Source: Chelativorans sp. AA-79 (lineage in GTDB: Bacteria > Pseudomonadota > Alphaproteobacteria > Rhizobiales > Rhizobiaceae). From it: a DNA stretch of 64,000 nt. Every line of letters begins with the position of its first letter. Positions within the stretch are counted from its first letter, which is position 1. Below the pieces are notes generated by a model that saw nothing but the letters and a program-made list of their open reading frames with translations, was not told the origin of the DNA and ran no database searches. The translations under genes were made by a program, and so were the position numbers. Location: assembly GCF_029457495.1 (NCBI RefSeq), contig NZ_CP120361.1, positions 3,240,001 to 3,304,000 of the forward strand, read 5' to 3'. This document shows positions 55,759 through 64,000 of the stretch, one piece after another.

Positions 55759-56700
55759 CTAGAGTAGCGCCTTCAGCACCGTTTCGATATCGGCGGGCGT
55801 GTTGACGGCGACCGCGTCGAGATCGCGGTCGATGCGGCGCGCAAGGCCCGTCAGAACCTTGCCGGAGCCGATCTCGTAGAGCGTGTCCACGCCGTTCCGG
55901 CCGAACCACTCGACGGTTTCCCGCCAGCGCACCCGGCCGGTCACCTGCTCGACGAGCCGGTCGGCGATCTGCTGCGGATCCGTCAGCGGGCTCACGGTGA
56001 CATTGGCGACAACCGGCACCGCCGGCGCGGTCTTCGCCACCTCGGCCAGGGCTTCGCGCATACGCTCGGCGGCCGGCGCCATCAGCGCGGAATGGAAGGG
56101 GGCGGAGACAGGCAGCATGATCGCCCGTTTGGCGCCACGTTCCGTGGCGAGACGGGCCGCCGCCTCCACCGCCGGCTTGGCGCCGGAAATCACGAGTTGC
56201 CCGCCGCCATTGTCATTGGCGATCTGGCAGACGGATCCCTTCGCGGCCTCGGCGCACACGGCTTCCACATCCGTTGGCTCCAGGCCGATGATGGCGGCCA
56301 TGCCCCCCTCGCCCACCGGCACGGCGGCCTGCATGGCATTGCCGCGGATGCGCAGGAGCCTGGCGGTGTCGAAAAGCGAGAAAGTGCCCGCCGCAGCGAG
56401 CGCGGAATACTCGCCGAGCGAATGACCGGCGACATAGGCTATCCTGTCCTTGAGCGGAAGTCCGCCTTTCTCCAGCACACGGACGGCCGCGAGCGAGACC
56501 GCCATCAATGCGGGCTGAGCATTTGCGGTGAGCGTGAGCTCGTCCTCCGGCCCTTCCCACATCAGTTTGGAGAGCGGCTGGTGGAGCGCCTCATCCACCT
56601 CATCGAACACGGCCCGCGCCTCGGGAAACGCCTCGGCAAGGTCGCGTCCCATTCCCACAGCCTGACTGCCCTGGCCGGGAAAGGTGAAGGCGATGCTCAT
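55759..56700 (-). CDS. fabD: Malonyl-CoA:ACP transacylase
   Basis: A 313-residue acyltransferase that loads malonate onto ACP for chain elongation. [20 protein letters not shown] opens the protein, [16 protein letters not shown] holds the catalytic Ser, and [15 protein letters not shown] holds the His. Length is normal. It heads the minus-strand fab cluster, back to back with the ABC exporter genes about 260 bp away. Confidence 0.97.
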   Translation of the reverse strand: MSIAFTFPGQGSQAVGMGRDLAEAFPEARAVFDEVDEALHQPLSKLMWEGPEDELTLTANAQPALMAVSLAAVRVLEKGGLPLKDRIAYVAGHSLGEYSALAAAGTFSLFDTARLLRIRGNAMQAAVPVGEGGMAAIIGLEPTDVEAVCAEAAKGSVCQIANDNGGGQLVISGAKPAVEAAARLATERGAKRAIMLPVSAPFHSALMAPAAERMREALAEVAKTAPAVPVVANVTVSPLTDPQQIADRLVEQVTGRVRWRETVEWFGRNGVDTLYEIGSGKVLTGLARRIDRDLDAVAVNTPADIETVLKALL

Positions 56701-56961
56701 CGGCGGTTCTCCATATGATGTTCGTTGGGGCGCAGGTGGTGGCGCAAGAGCCCGCCCGCGTCAAGCCCGCTGCGCCGACGCATCGATGCTTGCCAAGTGC
56801 TTGCGCTGACGTTTTGTCAGCAAATGTCAGCCTGTCACCGGTCCGCTATGGCAACGGGCCGGCAACTTGCCTATATGTGGCGCGCTTTGGCCGGCGGCGC
56901 TTGCCCGCGTCCCGCCTGACGCGTGAACCTGTGCCCTTCATTCCCTTCCAACGACGGTCTC

Positions 56962-57884
56962 ATGCAAAACGCCATATCCATTTCCGGCCTCTCCAAGGTC
57001 TACGATTCCGGCTTCACGGCGCTCCACGGCGTGGATCTCGAGATCCGCGACGGCGAGATCCTGGCGCTGCTGGGCCCGAACGGTGCCGGCAAGACGACGC
57101 TCATTTCGATCGTCTGCGGCATCATCAATCCGACCGCCGGTACGGTGGCCGTGCAGGGGCACGACATCATCAAGGAATTCCGCGCCGCCCGCCAGCTGAT
57201 CGGCCTCGTGCCGCAGGAGCTGCACGTCGAGACTTTCGAGACCGTCTGGGCGACCGTGAACTACAGCCGCGGCCTCTTCGGCAAGAAGGCCGACCCGGCG
57301 CTCTGCGAACAGATCCTGAAGGACCTGTCCCTCTGGGACAAGAAGGACAACAAGATCCTGCAGCTTTCGGGTGGCATGAAGCGGCGCGTCATGATCGCCA
57401 AGGCGCTGGCGCACGAGCCGAAGATCCTCTTCCTCGACGAGCCCACGGCGGGCGTGGACGTGGAGTTGCGCAAGGACATGTGGCAGCTCGTGCGCCGCCT
57501 GCGCGAGAACGGCGTCACCATCATCCTCACCACCCATTACATCGAAGAGGCGGAGGAGATCGCCGACCGCGTGGGCGTCATCAACAAGGGCCGGCTCATC
57601 CTCGTCGAGGAGAAGACGGAGCTCATGCGCAAGCTCGGCAAGAAGCAGCTCACGCTCGAGCTTATCGACGGCATCGCCGGCCTTCCCGAAACGCTTGCGC
57701 ACTACGATCTCGACATAGAGGACGAGGGGCGGCGGCTCATCTACCGCTACGACACGCAGGCCGCGCGCACCGGCATCGGCTCGCTGCTCGCGGACCTCAA
57801 TCGGGCCGGCATCTCCGTGAAGGATCTCGACACCGAGCAGAGCACGCTCGAGGATATTTTCGTCAGCCTTGTGGAGGAAGCACG

Positions 57885-57888
<4 letters not shown>
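56962..57888 (+). CDS. ABC-2 type exporter, ATP-binding protein
   Basis: A 308-residue ATPase. Walker [10 protein letters not shown], the Q-loop segment [14 protein letters not shown], signature [15 protein letters not shown] and Walker [13 protein letters not shown] are all present, followed by the DrrA-type C-terminal extension. It pairs with the permease that overlaps its stop codon (GTGA). The substrate is not known; homologues in rhizobia are annotated as multidrug or polysaccharide exporters without proof. The ATG at 56962 is chosen over a GTG 13 codons upstream. Confidence 0.9.
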
Positions 57889-58646
<758 letters not shown>

Positions 58647-58651
58647 TGCCG

Positions 58652-59773
58652 TCAATACACGGACGACAGGAGTGTCGAGATCATGGCGGCAGGGGTGAAG
58701 GTCAGTTTCGGGCAGATTGGGCCGGGATAGTCTATCGTCCTGATCCAATCCTGCGCGGCGGGAAGCGCCACGCGCGCCTTGAGCGGCCCCACTCCCGGAT
58801 CACAGGCACTGGCGGTATGGACCGCGAACCAGGCGGTCCTGCTCTCCGGTGACAGGACGACCGGCAGCGGCGGGACGGGCGTCCTCGAGAAATACGTGCC
58901 TCCCGAATAGGCGATGAAATCCGGTTGCGGCCTGCCCTGCCCGTCCAGCACCGAGACCGCCGGATAACCCCGGATCACGCAGGCGTCGGACCCTTTATAG
59001 GTGAACAGATAGACGGCGATGCTCTGGGACATGCCGCCATCGCCGATATCGCTGTCCTCGACGGAGATCTCGGCGGGAGTGCAGTCGCGGACCGGCCTTT
59101 CCAGGAAGGCGGCGAGGCTTTGGATGTCCACCAGCCGCTGCTTCAGCGCAGTCGCGATGCATTGGTCCAGCTTCGCCTGGTCGTCGCCCGGGCACATGTT
59201 CGGCGTCCCCGGGAAAGCGGCCTGCTGCGCGTCGAAGGCGGTCCGCCACGCGCCGGGCAACTTCGGACGCAGCGCCCGCGCCGCATCGTCGATCCGCCGT
59301 GCCGTTTCGAGCATCTCCCGGTTGCCGCAGACGGACCTTGCGAACTGGGCGGCGGGTGCCGGGTCGCTCGTGTCGGCCCTGCCGTCGCAGGCGGGAGCGA
59401 CGGTGTTTTCCGCCTGCGCGCCGGCAGGTGCGGCCTCGGCTGGCGGAAGGGCGTTCAACGCCGCCTGGATCGCGTTGTATGCCGTGGTCAGACAGTCGAC
59501 GTCGCCACCGCAGAGATCGCGTCGGCCGTGAATCCACGAAGTCTGCATCTGCTCGACCTTCTTCCTGAAGTCGGGCACTTCTTTCCCGGAAGCCAGAAGC
59601 CTGCGGTATATCGTGGCCAGCTCACTGTCGAGCTTGCCGAGTTCCGGCGTGTTGCAGATCGCCCATTCCGTATCAGTCTCGGCCTTTTGGCAGTCGAAGC
59701 TCTGTCCGTACGCCATCGGGGCAAAGCCGGCGGCGAGCAGGAACAGGAAGGGAGCAAACCAGAAAATACGCAT
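58652..59773 (-). CDS. Secreted protein: LprI-like N-terminus, DUF4232-like C-terminus
   Basis: A 373-residue protein with a signal peptide (cleavage near AYGQS, residue 24). The next 90 residues have CQKAETDTEWAICNTPELGK, then LDSELATIYRRLL and a Trp/Arg/Cys end (SWIHGRRDLCGGDVDCL). This is the LprI/DUF1311 lysozyme-inhibitor-like fold. A degenerate second copy may follow (VCGNREMLETARRIDD). The C-terminal 140 residues (VYLFTYKGSDACVIRGYPAV, SVLDGQGR, SPESRTAWFAVH) resemble DUF4232. Nine or more cysteines suggest disulfides. The fusion is unusual to me; function is unknown. It converges with the ABC permease gene 5 bp away. Confidence 0.72.
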   Translation of the reverse strand: MRIFWFAPFLFLLAAGFAPMAYGQSFDCQKAETDTEWAICNTPELGKLDSELATIYRRLLASGKEVPDFRKKVEQMQTSWIHGRRDLCGGDVDCLTTAYNAIQAALNALPPAEAAPAGAQAENTVAPACDGRADTSDPAPAAQFARSVCGNREMLETARRIDDAARALRPKLPGAWRTAFDAQQAAFPGTPNMCPGDDQAKLDQCIATALKQRLVDIQSLAAFLERPVRDCTPAEISVEDSDIGDGGMSQSIAVYLFTYKGSDACVIRGYPAVSVLDGQGRPQPDFIAYSGGTYFSRTPVPPLPVVLSPESRTAWFAVHTASACDPGVGPLKARVALPAAQDWIRTIDYPGPICPKLTFTPAAMISTLLSSVY

Positions 59774-60110
59774 CGCCTCACTCGGTACAGCTTCCGGAAA
59801 AAGGGGTATCATATACGTCGGCTTCTTCGTTCGGGTTAACGTTCGCCTCGATTCCGTACGGATCGCGGCAGGCTTGCATCCCTCCCAAAACTCTGTATAA
59901 GCGCGCGATCTGCCGGTCCCAGCCGGGGGCTGAACGGAGGGCCGGGCGCTTGTCGCCCGTTGTGAAGCAAAGGCTTCCGCCTCCCGTGTCTCCGCTCTCG
60001 ACCGTCTCGAACACGCGCCTTTCTTCGGCCGGGTATCTCCCGGACAAGAGAAGTCGCTGAGGCTTTAGCCGCTGGGGCCCGTGCAGAGGGAATTGAAGAA
60101 AGGCAAGAGT
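59774..60110 (+). other. Leader and upstream region of the rpsF operon
   Basis: A 337-bp stretch between the divergent hypothetical gene and rpsF. It contains the promoter at 59874-59901 and then about 200 nt of transcribed leader with several short GC-rich inverted repeats, such as GGGCG, CTTGT, CGCCC. No coding frame is supported. Confidence 0.6.
59874..59901 (+). promoter_or_regulatory. Promoter of the rpsF-rpsR operon
   Basis: TTGCAT (59874-59879), a 16-bp spacer and TATAAG (59896-59901), followed by GCGCGCG. It resembles the tRNA-Glu promoter in the same window. It would give a leader of about 200 nt. Confidence 0.6.
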
Positions 60111-60548
60111 ATGACTCTCTACGAACATATATTCCTTGCCCGGCAGGACCTCTCGCAGCAGCAGGTCGATGCGCTTCTTGAACAGTACAAGGGCGTCATC
60201 GAGAACGGCGGCGGCAAGATCGGCCGGGTGGAGAACTGGGGACTGAAGTCCCTCGCCTACCGGATCAAGAAGAACCGGAAGGCCTATTTCACGCTGGTGG
60301 ATATCGAAGCGCCGGCGGACGCCGTCAAGGAGATGGAACGCCAGATGGGCCTCTCCGAAGACGTCCTGCGCTTCATGACCGTGCGTGTGGAAGCCCATGA
60401 GGAAGGCCCGTCGGCCATGATGCAGCGCCGCGACGATCGCGACCGTGGTGATCGCGGCCCGCGCCGCGACTTCGATGATCGTGGTCCGCGCCGCCCGCGC
60501 GAGGACGACCGTCCGCGCCGTCCGCGCGAAGATGGGGGAAGTGAATAA
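60111..60548 (+). CDS. rpsF: 30S ribosomal protein S6
   Basis: A 145-residue platform protein that binds 16S rRNA together with S18. The start [20 protein letters not shown] and the core [20 protein letters not shown] are diagnostic. The last 40 residues are an Asp/Arg-rich tail (repeats of DRGPRR and RPRED) common in alphaproteobacterial S6. The TAA stop overlaps the rpsR ATG (TAATG). Confidence 0.97.
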   Translation: MTLYEHIFLARQDLSQQQVDALLEQYKGVIENGGGKIGRVENWGLKSLAYRIKKNRKAYFTLVDIEAPADAVKEMERQMGLSEDVLRFMTVRVEAHEEGPSAMMQRRDDRDRGDRGPRRDFDDRGPRRPREDDRPRRPREDGGSE

Positions 60549-60796
60549 TGGTCGACATCAACCAGATCCCGACGCGGCGCCCGTTTCACCGCCGCCGCAA
60601 GACCTGCCCGTTCTCCGGCGCCAACGCGCCGAAGATCGACTACAAGGACGTGAAGCTCCTGCAGCGCTACATCTCCGAGCGCGGCAAGATCGTGCCGTCC
60701 CGCATCACGGCGGTGAGCCAGAAGAAGCAGCGCGAACTCGCGCGCGCCATCAAGCGCGCCCGCTTCCTGGGCCTGCTTCCCTACGTGGTGAAGTGA
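60548..60796 (+). CDS. rpsR: 30S ribosomal protein S18
   Basis: An 82-residue basic protein and partner of S6. [40 protein letters not shown] and [20 protein letters not shown] are the standard sequence blocks. It overlaps rpsF by one base and is followed by a 197-bp gap before rplI. Confidence 0.97.
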   Translation: MVDINQIPTRRPFHRRRKTCPFSGANAPKIDYKDVKLLQRYISERGKIVPSRITAVSQKKQRELARAIKRARFLGLLPYVVK

Positions 60797-60993
60797 TCGA
60801 GGCGCGGGCGTTTCGGCGCCCGCGCACCCTCCCCGCTTCGGGTGCGGAACGAGGGGAAGAAGACCCGAGTTGGGGCGGCACGCCCCTAACTGCCAGCATG
60901 CGGCAGGACAGCGAACCAGCCTCACGGGCGCCCGTTTCCTGACCTGCCGTCCATTTTGAGCCCGCACAGGGTACAAATACAGGAAACGGAACC

Positions 60994-61611
60994 ATGGAAA
61001 TCATTCTTCTGGAACGCATCCCGCGCCTCGGCCAGATGGGCGACGTCGTGCGGGTCAAGGACGGCTTCGCGCGCAACTTCCTCCTGCCGCAGGGCAAGGC
61101 CCTGCGCGCCAACGAGGCGAACCGCAAGAAGTTCGAATCACAGCGCGTCGAGCTCGAGGCGCGCAACCTGGAGCGCAGGACGGAAGCCGAAGGCGTGGCC
61201 GAGAAGCTCGACGGAAAGAGCTTCGTGGTCATCCGCTCCGCGGCCGAGACGGGCCAGCTCTACGGCTCGGTCTCCCCGCGCGACATCGCCGAGGTCCTGG
61301 CGGAGGAAGGCTTCAAGATCAACCGCAACCAGGTCGACCTCAACCACCCCATCAAGGCCATCGGCATCACCAATGTGGCGATCGCGCTGCATCCGGAAGT
61401 TACGGTCACCGTCACGCTGAACATCGCCCGCTCGACCGAGGAGGCCGAACGCCAGGCCCGCGGCGAGACGCTCGATTCGGCCGAGGCGATCTATGGCGAG
61501 GACGTCAACGAGAGTGCCCGTCCGGATGCCTTCTTCGATCCCGACGCGGAGCCGGAGGAGGAAGAGGCCGAAGTCAAGGCCGAGGCCCAGGACGGCGAAG
61601 AGAACGCCTGA
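60994..61611 (+). CDS. rplI: 50S ribosomal protein L9
   Basis: A 205-residue L9. The N-terminal domain has [35 protein letters not shown] and the Asn/Arg-rich connecting helix. The C-terminal domain has [20 protein letters not shown] and [19 protein letters not shown]. An acidic C-terminal extension of about 50 residues ([13 protein letters not shown]) is typical of Rhizobiales. A strong terminator follows. Confidence 0.97.
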   Translation: MEIILLERIPRLGQMGDVVRVKDGFARNFLLPQGKALRANEANRKKFESQRVELEARNLERRTEAEGVAEKLDGKSFVVIRSAAETGQLYGSVSPRDIAEVLAEEGFKINRNQVDLNHPIKAIGITNVAIALHPEVTVTVTLNIARSTEEAERQARGETLDSAEAIYGEDVNESARPDAFFDPDAEPEEEEAEVKAEAQDGEENA

Positions 61612-61635
61612 GGTCGCTCCGACATCAATTCCGCG

Positions 61636-61664
61636 AGGCCGGGCAGCGATGCCCGGCCTTTTTT
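61636..61664 (+). terminator. Rho-independent terminator of rplI
   Basis: AGGCCGGGC (61636-61644), a 6-nt loop and GCCCGGCCT (61651-61659) form a 9-bp stem followed by TTTTT, 24 bp past the stop codon. Confidence 0.94.
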
Positions 61665-61882
61665 CGTCGGCTGCCGCTTCACGGCTGAGCCAATGTTTAA
61701 GAATTTTTGAACCAAGCCGGCACGCTACGCGCGGTCCGCAGCCCTTCTCGAAATTACCTTTTCTTTCAATGCCCTGCGGGTTGTCAGCAGACTTTCCGCA
61801 GGACGTTGCCTCGAAAAAGCCCAAGTCTTTTCAACGGCGAACTATCTGTTACATAATCGCGTCTCCCAAGACGGAGGCTACG

Positions 61883-63136
61883 ATGAATCCTCTGCTTCAG
61901 AAATTTGTATCCCGCCTGATACGGATCGGGTCGCTCGCCATAACCGACGCTGACGGCGAGGTGCACCGCTTCGGAGACGGCTCAGGCGAACCCGTTCACG
62001 TGGTCATCCATTCCCGGCGCACCGAGCGGGCCATCGCGCTCGACCCGATGCTGGCAGCGCCGGAGGCCTACATGGACGGCGAGATGGACTTCATCGAGGG
62101 GGATCCACTGGCCCTGATGAAGGTCACCTATGAGAATTTCGAGCGCGGCGGCACGGAAGCCCTGGCCATGAAATTCGGCGAAGGGATCCGCTATCTCTTC
62201 CGCCGCCTGCACCAGTTCAACCCGGCCGGACGCTCCAAGCGCAACGTGGCGCGCCACTACGACCTCTCGGGCGAGATGTACAAGCTCTTCCTCGACGAGG
62301 ACATGCAGTATTCCTGCGCCTATTACCCCGATCCGGATATTTCTCTGGAGGAGGCTCAGAAGCTCAAGAAGCGCCACATCATGGCCAAGCTCGCATTGAA
62401 GCCCGGCCAGAAGGTGCTCGACATAGGCTCCGGCTGGGGCGGCCTCGGTCTCGACATCGCCCGCCAGTTCGATACCAATGTGCTCGGCGTGACATTGTCG
62501 GAAGAGCAGCATGCGGTGTCCCAACGGCGCGCGAAGGAGACGGGGCTTTCCGACAGGGCGCGCTTCGAGATCGTCGACTACCGGGCGCTCAAGGGCCCCT
62601 TCGACCGCATCGTCTCCGTCGGTATGTTCGAGCATGTGGGCATCAATCACTACCGCACCTTCTTCAACAAGTGCGCCCAGCTTCTCGACGACAATGGCGT
62701 GATGCTGCTCCATACGATCGGCCGCACCTCCGGCCCGTCGGTCACCAACGCCTTTATCCGCAAATACATTTTCCCGGGCGGCTACATCCCCGCTCTGTCG
62801 GAGATCGTGCCTGCCGTCGAGAAGGCCGGTCTCATCATCACCGATATCGAGATCCTCAGACTGCACTATGCCGAGACGCTGAAGGCCTGGCGCGAGCGCT
62901 TCATGGCCAACCGCGACAAGGCGGTCGCGATCTATGACGAGCGATTCGCGCGCATGTGGGAGTTCTACCTCGCAGGGTCCGAAGCCTCGTTCCGCTGGCA
63001 GGACATGGTCAATTTCCAGATCCAGATCACCAAGCGCCGCGATGCGCTGCCGGTGACGCGCGACTATATCGGCGAGGTCGAAAGACGGATCGGCGCGCCC
63101 GGCGGCGGAACTGCCTTTCCCGACGCGGCGGAGTAG
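61883..63136 (+). CDS. Cyclopropane-fatty-acyl-phospholipid synthase
   Basis: A 417-residue SAM-dependent enzyme that adds a methylene group across double bonds of membrane phospholipid acyl chains. The SAM loop VLDIGSGWGGLGLDIARQFD, the substrate region QYSCAYYPDPDISLEEAQ (catalytic-type Cys) and VSVGMFEHVGINHYRTFFNK are diagnostic. The N-terminal lipid-binding domain has PEAYMDGEMDFIEGDPLALM. The start at 61883 has GGAGG about seven bases upstream. Rhizobia often hold two cfa genes, so I give no number. Confidence 0.93.
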   Translation: MNPLLQKFVSRLIRIGSLAITDADGEVHRFGDGSGEPVHVVIHSRRTERAIALDPMLAAPEAYMDGEMDFIEGDPLALMKVTYENFERGGTEALAMKFGEGIRYLFRRLHQFNPAGRSKRNVARHYDLSGEMYKLFLDEDMQYSCAYYPDPDISLEEAQKLKKRHIMAKLALKPGQKVLDIGSGWGGLGLDIARQFDTNVLGVTLSEEQHAVSQRRAKETGLSDRARFEIVDYRALKGPFDRIVSVGMFEHVGINHYRTFFNKCAQLLDDNGVMLLHTIGRTSGPSVTNAFIRKYIFPGGYIPALSEIVPAVEKAGLIITDIEILRLHYAETLKAWRERFMANRDKAVAIYDERFARMWEFYLAGSEASFRWQDMVNFQIQITKRRDALPVTRDYIGEVERRIGAPGGGTAFPDAAE

Positions 63137-63354
63137 GAATATAATCCACCGGGATCGTGATTCGCTGTCAACCGCGAAAGGGGCCGGAAAGCCCTTTTCG
63201 CGGTGTCGATTGCATTGGATGTGGATATCGTGCGCTTTGGCCCGATCGTGATGAAGCTGGCTTACAAGACGGGCGCCGAGGGTTTAGGACCGGGCTGGGG
63301 GGCGCCGGATCATGTCTGCTGGTTCCGGGCGCCATCAACTGACATGGGAACCAG

Positions 63355-64000
63355 ATGGCCGACGCAGTCCGCAAGCTGAACTCGCCGGAGACGCCGCTTT
63401 ATCGGGAAGCTCCAAACAATATCGAGGCCGAGCAGGCCCTGCTGGGAGCGATCCTGGTCAACAACGACGCCTTCTACCGCGTCTCCGATTTCCTGAAGCC
63501 GAATCACTTCTACGAACCGCTCCACCGCAGGATCTACGAGGTGGCCGCCGAGTTCATCCGTATGGGCAAGATCGCGAGCCCGATCACGATCAAGACCTTC
63601 CTGCCGGCAGAGGAGAAGGTGGGCGAGCTCACGGTGGCGCAGTATCTGGCGCGGCTCGCGGCGGAAGCCGTCACCATCATCAACGCCGCCGATTACGGCC
63701 GCGCGATCTACGACCTCGCCGTCCGCCGCGCGCTGATCACGGTCGGCGAGGACATGGTCAACATCGCCTATGACGCACCGGTCGACATGGCACCCCAGGC
63801 GCAGATCGAGGATGCGGAGCGGCGCCTCTTCGAGCTGGCGGAGACCGGCCGCTATGATGGCGGCTTCGAGAGCTTCGGCGATGCCACCAAGACGGCCATC
63901 GACATGGCCAACGCCGCCTTCATGCGCGACGGCGGTCTCTCCGGCATCTCCGCGGGCCTGCGCGACCTGGACCGGCGCATGGGCGGCCTGCAGCCGTCGG
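63355..64000 (+). CDS. dnaB: Replicative DNA helicase DnaB, N-terminal part
   Basis: The first 215 codons; the gene runs off the right edge. The N-terminal domain opens with PNNIEAEQALLGAILVNNDA, followed by FLKPNHFYEPLHRRIYEVAA and the linker helix (QAQIEDAERRLFELAET). ISAGLRDLDRRMGGLQPS begins the ATPase domain just before the Walker A motif. DnaB unwinds DNA at the fork as a hexamer loaded by DnaA. Its place after rplI and cfa fits the rpsF-rpsR-rplI-dnaB order of Rhizobiales. Confidence 0.96.
   Translation, partial: MADAVRKLNSPETPLYREAPNNIEAEQALLGAILVNNDAFYRVSDFLKPNHFYEPLHRRIYEVAAEFIRMGKIASPITIKTFLPAEEKVGELTVAQYLARLAAEAVTIINAADYGRAIYDLAVRRALITVGEDMVNIAYDAPVDMAPQAQIEDAERRLFELAETGRYDGGFESFGDATKTAIDMANAAFMRDGGLSGISAGLRDLDRRMGGLQPS

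Noticed and set aside
61493..61882. Longer start for the cyclopropane synthase frame
   Set aside because: It would run through rplI and its terminator; the ATG at 61883 has a good ribosome-binding site and the family N-terminus.

Overview
The window is a GC-rich chromosomal segment of an alphaproteobacterium. It is almost certainly from Hyphomicrobiales (Rhizobiales), and the closest feel is the Phyllobacteriaceae (Mesorhizobium, Chelativorans, Nitratireductor or Aquamicrobium type). The evidence is the gene order (yidD-iscU-like-folE-hisI; recJ-glpX-hom-aminotransferase-phaC; hdaA-perM-CDP-alcohol transferase divergent from purMN; uvrC-pgsA-moaD-moaE; fabD-fabG-acpP-fabF-mltG-yicC-gmk; rpsF-rpsR-rplI-dnaB), the HdaA-type DnaA paralogue, and the Omp25-like porin-type barrel. 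I found no phage, transposon, integrase or CRISPR array. This is mainly a core-genome window with a few accessory islands.

Layout. 1-5.3 kb: thrS (5' end), yidD, a U-type Fe-S scaffold, folE, hisI, a patatin-like phospholipase and recJ. 5.4-13 kb: glpX, then a MarR-controlled EmrAB-type efflux operon lying between glpX and hom, then an alanine/aspartate-type aminotransferase and a small lipoprotein. 13-17 kb: phaC, an M15/DUF882-type peptidase lipoprotein and tRNA-Glu. 17-23.5 kb: an AbrB-type membrane protein, an HdeA-like secreted protein split by a 63-bp tandem repeat, hdaA-perM-CDP-alcohol transferase on the minus strand, and purMN on the plus strand. 23.5-31 kb: an accessory stretch with a frameshifted GNAT gene, unknown proteins, an orphan molybdopterin oxidoreductase, rlmJ, a tiny membrane ORF overlapping an RNase T2 gene, and an outer-membrane barrel. 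30-37 kb: a pteridine-reductase-like SDR, uvrC, pgsA, moaDE, ndk, a GST, a GNAT and a DinB protein. 37-38.3 kb: an AT-rich leader and a Gly-rich repeat protein. 38-50 kb: an ABC-F ATPase; holC and pepA divergent from lptF-lptG-lptD-surA-like-pdxA-rsmA. 50-57 kb: the fatty-acid synthesis cluster with mltG, yicC and gmk. 57-64 kb: an ABC-2 exporter, an LprI/DUF4232-like fusion, rpsF-rpsR-rplI, a cyclopropane fatty-acid synthase and dnaB (5' part).

How the genes work together. Much of the window serves the cell envelope. LptFGD move LPS outward with a SurA-like chaperone, FabD/G/F and AcpP make acyl chains, two CDP-alcohol transferases and a CFA synthase build and modify phospholipids, and MltG and the M15 protein act on peptidoglycan. 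Translation and replication functions (ribosomal proteins S6, S18 and L9, RsmA, RlmJ, DnaB, HolC, HdaA) and DNA repair (RecJ, UvrC) fill most of the rest.

The most notable observations are these: a MarR gene and a GNAT gene each broken by one missing base in a G/C run; a palindrome between the -35 and -10 of the efflux operon promoter, with almost no 5' leader; an HdeA-like domain interrupted by a tandem repeat; a 37-codon membrane ORF sharing a GTGA overlap with RNase T2; two copies of a long dispersed palindrome; and a secreted Gly-rich repeat protein with an unusually AT-rich leader.
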